From assembly GCA_028023455.1 (NCBI GenBank), contig JAQFVV010000012.1, forward strand, positions 15,762,364 to 15,826,363: a DNA stretch of 64,000 bases, written 5' to 3'. This DNA comes from Epiperipatus broadwayi. Lineage: Eukaryota; Onychophora; Udeonychophora; Euonychophora; Peripatidae. The notes under the pieces were generated by a model. It saw only the letters and a list, made by a program, of their open reading frames with translations. It did not search any database and was not told the origin of the DNA. The stretch's first letter is position 1. Every line of letters begins with the position of its first letter. This document shows positions 59,200 through 64,000 of this stretch, in pieces. The translations under genes and the position numbers were made by a program.

Positions 59200-62100
59200 T
59201 TAATAAGCACACAATTTAGCATAAACAAATGTCTCTTCATTTTAAAGTTATATTTCAATAAGGCACATATAAAGTAAACAAACAAATCCAAGTTTCAAAT
59301 ACAAAAATGTTATTTATTTCTGGCATAATGTTTTTCTTTATTATCCATTCTTCTTCTTTGCAATTAAATTATAGCGATTAAGACAACAGGTTTTTTTTTA
59401 TATTTAAATATTCTCTTGTTCAATATAACTTGTTAAAACATTTATGTTCTTTATAGCAGTTATCTTTTTAAAATGCTTCACTTCCAAGAATTTAAGCATA
59501 ATTTGTTTCAAAGGAAAATATTTCTTTTTATTTTTTTATTATAATTCTTTTAAATGTCAATATTATAGACAGAGAGAGATAGCAATATATTTTATAGCTC
59601 ATTTCCAATATTTCATAGAGTTTAGAGATAAATTACATTTTAATCTTTTCTGATAATTTTCCTTAAAAAATGTTTTTTTTACGTTTTAAAATTTATAAAT
59701 ACAGATATCTCCACTATATAAAACATACCTTTGAATAATACTTGATTGCAATTCAGAAATACTCTGCAAAAATAAACAAATTTTTATACAGCACTGAGAA
59801 AACCGTGCTTCCATAAATTCTTTGGTCTTTCATCACAAATCTTCCCACACAAATAGGTTCATATTCCATGATTTATCAATGAATTTTAATTAAGCTTTAA
59901 AATAGTTGAGTGTCAGGAAATATAAAAGGTTTATTCATACAATTTTGGTTGAACTATATACTAGTTTTTAAATCCTTTTGACTTTTTTAAAATAAAAGTT
60001 ATATTAAAAATTTAAAATAAGTGACTTAACTTAAATATAACTAGCCTATGGTAATACAAATTGTTACTAATTGTCATACAATAATTTTAAAACAATAACC
60101 ACAATAACTTAATTACACAGTTTTTATACCTGTTTTTTTTTAACAATTTTGATTGGTCAACAAATCATCAGATTCAGACTTATTTACATATTTCCCAATT
60201 ATGTACTTTTAAAAATTAGAAATAAAATTATGAGGCATTTTAAAATAATATAAGAAATATTTAATATCCAATTTATTTCATAATTAAACAAAAATATTAT
60301 AAAATGATATATTTTATTAATTCTTACTAAGTCATAATGAAATTATAAGAATATTTAGTTTAAAATGTAGCAATTTTTTGCTTACATTGGTTAGCTTTAA
60401 AATATTTTTAAAAAATTAATATTTATTCAAGTTTATCTTATCATGTATAAAATGTTTCTATTTTTTGTAAATAATTTTAGAAAGTCACTAAAACTTTTTG
60501 TAAAACTACGCATGCACAATACACATATCAGTTATATGATTTGCACTCCAGACATGTTGCAATTTTTTGATATTACTGTCTGCAATAAACCAAATGAATA
60601 TTTAATTACAAATAATAATATATTAAATGCAATAATAAAAATTTAGAAGAATAAATTTGGACTTTTTTATAACATTTTCTAGAAATTAAAACGTGATACA
60701 CCATAAGAATCAAAACTCCAACAAATAATTATAGAATTTAAACTTAATTCTTATTCAATTATATTGCACATTATATTAAAATCATTTATTTTTTTAAAGG
60801 TTTATTTAACAAGATACTCAATATATTTTTAAATATAACTAAGACCAAGCTTTTCCAACCATTCAATATCAAATTATTCTAATTTCTTATTATTATTTTA
60901 ACATTTAAAATAACTTTAAAATATTTTCTACCTTTCTATGTATTTATTTTACTAAGTTTAAGGTCTATTTAGATATTACTACAATTAAAATACCAATATT
61001 TCTAATTTAAAATTTTTACAGAAATTGGCTTTTTAGCACATTCAGCCCTAATAAAAAGAGTACAATATATATATTGATTTGAATATTACATATAATTTGG
61101 AAAGAATACAGACATCAAACATAATTTATTATATAGATGATTGTGTGTTGTTTTACATCATTTTACACTTGAGAAGTCTGTCTTGGCAGAGAAATCATTA
61201 GTGAATTTTAAAATTTGAATCTAGTGCTGTAATTTTGAATAGATATGTTTGGTTTATATATATGTAATAAACAAAACAAGAATAAACTAATTAACACAAA
61301 CAATTTACCTAATATATTTTCTACATTTTCACGTCTTCTTAATGACGATAATATATTAATTAAAATAACTGCAGATAAAACTATCTTAAAACTCTTAATA
61401 TTGACTCAATTACTTTGCTAAGTAATTGCAAGAACATATAACATTTGCTGAAGTGGCAATATACAATGCTTTTTTTATCTTACATTTATAATAACCTTTC
61501 ACAAATGATAGATTATTAAAGTCAAATACTTTACAAAATGCTAATAAGAAAATGGGAATATAATTAGTAATACAGAAAAATGAGCAAGTGTATAAATGAT
61601 GATAAACATTAGAATTATGATGATAAATGTCAATAATATATAAAAGATCAAAATATATAAATACAAAATATATGCACAAATCTTTTTTGTAGTTATTTTT
61701 AATGCTATTTATAGTATTAAATTTGTATTCAAAATTGAAATATTGTATGATAGACCATCATTGCAAATAGATTTGCTCACATTTTATTTTTTTAATATAG
61801 GAATCACACTTCATATGCAAATGCAATATCTAATCATTTGTGTTGAAAAATATCTGGTTAATTTATTTTATCTTTTTTGAGTTTCTTCTTTGTGATATAA
61901 TTTTTATTACATTTATGCACAATTATATATTAATATAGAAAAAAAAATTAAAAGTAAAATCTAAAGTAGAATTTTCATAAATTTATTATTACAAAATATG
62001 AGAAAGGAATTATTCCAAATTTAAATTAATTGATAAAGAACAGAAGACTGGATTAAAAATTGAAATAGTAAAAATATTTAATAATAAATACAATGGCAAT

Positions 62101-62860
62101 GAAAAATATAATAAATGTCAAATAAATAGAAATATAACTAGGAAATACTATTTATAAAAAATATAGATAAAAATATATTTATTTTTTAAAAACAGATTAC
62201 AAGTATAACACTGGGACAAATGAAGAATATGATAAACATAAAATTATTAAAATAATTTTTTTTAAAGATATAGAAAAAAAAAATTTCAATACTATTATAA
62301 TAACATTAAGCATAAAGGGATAATAAATAAAAATATATTTTTTAAAAGTTACATATAAATGGACATTAAAAACACACTAAAAGGGCACATCAGTTGAACC
62401 AATTGTAAATGAAGTAAATTATATTTCAAAAGAATTACATAGTAATATTTAAAATAATAACAGTTGTGAGTTTACAATAGAACTTAGAAAATTTACTAAT
62501 AGCAATAATGAAAAACAGCATACATACACAAAAAGATAATAGGTATTTGTAATTAAGAAAAAAGTATTGTTATTAATAATACAATATATATAAACATTAA
62601 AAAGACTAAATTAAACTAGCCAATAAAATGACTAAAATTACTCCCAAATTCACAACTAAACCAGACTAGTCAAAGAAAATAAACTCTAAAACACAATCAA
62701 TGGTTTCACTGCTACAAACAGACTTCTCATATGCAAAAGACTAAAAGATAATAACAAATTTATACTAGATATTACCCACAATTCTATTTACATCTCAAAC
62801 ACTCTTAATATTAAAAGAACTTTTAAACAAGTTAATTGCTTCAGAATTATAAATTTTTAA
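59200..62860. other. Long AT-rich stretch, no recognised gene
   Basis: Nothing but A/T-rich low-complexity sequence with many short A- and T-runs is seen. Confidence 0.5.
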
Positions 62861-62948
62861 GGTTGTGTTCTGATCCATCGTGTCAGTTGCGGGCTGGTGC
62901 TATTTCTAGATTAATTACCAGAAATATGCCATTTCTGCGGCCGCACCC

Positions 62949-63084
62949 AAGTCTTCTTTCTACAATAAATCCTAGAGTGTTAGCTCGGAGTTAAGTCTTC
63001 TTTCTACACTAAAATCTAGAAAGTGTTAACTCGGAGTTAAGCCTTCTTTCTATGATAAAACCTTGAAAGAGTGTTAACTCGGCT
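62949..63084 (+). repeat. Three tandem 44-46-bp units
   Basis: The units start at 62949, 62993 and 63039 with AAGTCTTCTTTCTAC or AAGCCTTCTTTCTAT and end with GTGTTAACTCGG or a close variant. They lie in a GC-richer region (about 62870-63130) just upstream of the second Merlin copy and may belong to it. Confidence 0.8.
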
Positions 63085-63420
63085 GGCGGCTAAACGCTGT
63101 GGCTTTTTGCTATGCTAAAAGCTGAGGAAAATGCCATAGTTGTTTGTGTTACGCACTATATTGTAATGCTGTGTTATGTATTTTATGTAACAGTATCGTA
63201 CGAGGTGTGTTAAGTTCATCGTATCAAAATTATTTAAATTTTCATTGGGGCCTTTTTTTTCCATATGAATTGATGTACTGTTACCTTTTAACAGTGTCGT
63301 GATTGTTCATCAGAAAGCTGTAAGCATCCTAAATTCTCTATTAGGGTGGGGTAGCGCAATTTTTTTGATGATCACGCTTTAAGTCACGTTTTAGCAAGTA
63401 ATTTTCTGAGACCAAGAATA

Positions 63421-63660
63421 TGGTTAATTCGGACACAGAAAAATTGAAAATATGGGAATTGCCAGACACGGAAGCCGGTGCTGTAACATTTCTACAGCAA
63501 AAAAACATCCTGCTGAAAGAAAAGAGATGTTTGTGTGGCAAATATATGCGACTTTAGGTCCATAAACATCTTTGGACTTTCATTTGTAAGTCTAGTTCTT
63601 GCCGATGGAAATGTTCACTTCGTAAAGGGCAGCTTGTTTGAGGGATTCCAAATGGCCTTC
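63421..63660 (+). pseudogene. Merlin transposase N-terminus, second copy, interrupted
   Basis: ATG at 63421 encodes MVNSDTEKLKIWELPDTEAG, AVTFLQQKNILLKEKRC and LCGKYMRL, then TAG. After a break and a frame change, SSSCRWKCSLRKGQLV and a GIPNGLRQ-like segment follow (about 63585-63660). This is the N-terminal zinc-finger-like part of Merlin/ISXO2-like transposases (C..CG..M, W-x-C, slRKGs.f). The catalytic core is not in the window and may continue beyond 64000 or be displaced by the repeats that follow. The upstream segment (TCACGC..TAAGTCACGT..TAGCA near 63373) resembles 46303-46327 of the first Merlin element. Confidence 0.65.
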
Positions 63661-63661
63661 G

Positions 63662-63870
63662 TCAAATGTAAAATAAAAGTAACTTAAATTTTTATTTAAA
63701 CATACACCCCTTCTCCCAATAATTGTTGTCAATCAAATGTAAAATAAAAGGGTAACGTAAATTATTCTTTAAACATACACAAAAACACCCCTCCTATTAA
63801 TTATTGTCAATCAAGTGTAAACCAATAAAAGTAACGTAAATTATTATTTAAACATAACCCAAATTACTAT
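63662..63870 (+). repeat. Three tandem 71-78-bp units inside or next to the second Merlin copy
   Basis: TCAAATGTAAAATAAAAG starts at 63662 and 63733, and a variant TCAAGTGTAAACCAATAAAA starts at 63811. Each unit continues with 'gtaac-taaatt-tt-tttaaacata' and a C-rich patch. They directly follow the broken transposase frame. Confidence 0.8.
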
Positions 63871-64000
63871 TTGAACGTACATCAAAAAAGACCATTTTGT
63901 CAATAAAAATTAAAAAGCAACTATTATTGTCCCATTGTCAAAAATATTATTTAGGAAAACCAAATAATTTATAAACGAAAGAAAGTAAAATTGGTGTTGT

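Noticed and set aside
1-64000. CRISPR array, tRNA or rRNA genes
   Set aside because: No regularly spaced identical repeats with unique spacers, no intact tRNA cloverleaf (only SINE-like A/B boxes) and no rRNA-like sequence were seen.

Overview
This is an AT-rich stretch of animal nuclear DNA. It contains the 3' end of one host gene and a dense layer of decayed transposable elements. No bacterial operons, rRNA, tRNA genes or CRISPR arrays were seen. A mitochondrial nad4 insertion (about 7.60-8.61 kb) points to the lineage. It reads best with TGA as Trp, AGA as Ser, ATA as Met and AAA as Lys, which is the invertebrate mitochondrial code, so the host is probably a protostome. I cannot name the phylum with confidence.

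Host gene: two exons on the + strand match the extreme C-terminus of the RPAP3 family (an R2TP co-chaperone). They lie at 6148-6242 and 26590-26678. Both have good splice signals and compatible phase, and the second carries the stop codon, followed 39 bp later by AATAAA. The 20.3-kb intron between them holds the nad4 insertion, a minus-strand coiled-coil/LTR-like remnant, an L1/Tx1-type LINE (10.8-15.0 kb), a hAT transposon with TIRs and an 8-bp target duplication (17472-20015), a 3' LINE fragment, a long fold-back repeat (22.50-23.35 kb) and a decayed reverse transcriptase on the minus strand (24.2-25.8 kb).

Downstream (26.7-64 kb) no convincing host exon was found. There are two ZBED/SCAND3-like hAT elements: one on the minus strand at 33.8-35.8 kb, broken by tRNA-related SINE-like sequence, and one on the + strand at 36212-38995 with a perfect 8-bp target duplication. 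A second LINE family is present three times (39.2-42.2 kb, 47.6-49.1 kb and, on the minus strand, 21.6-22.5 kb). A Merlin (IS1595/ISXO2-like) DNA transposon spans 45947-50212. It has matching TIRs and a near-perfect 8-bp target duplication, an intact DDE core, internal inverted repeats around its transposase, a nested LINE and a 3' tandem array. A second Merlin N-terminus with zinc-finger-like cysteines lies at 63.4-63.7 kb. Two further LINE fragments lie at 52.4-54.3 kb (minus) and 54.55-54.87 kb (plus).

The stretch 55.6-62.9 kb is nearly featureless AT-rich DNA apart from an RFX-type X-box-like motif near 58.92 kb and a weak candidate exon. All the element coding regions except the Merlin DDE core and the RT domain of one LINE copy are visibly broken.
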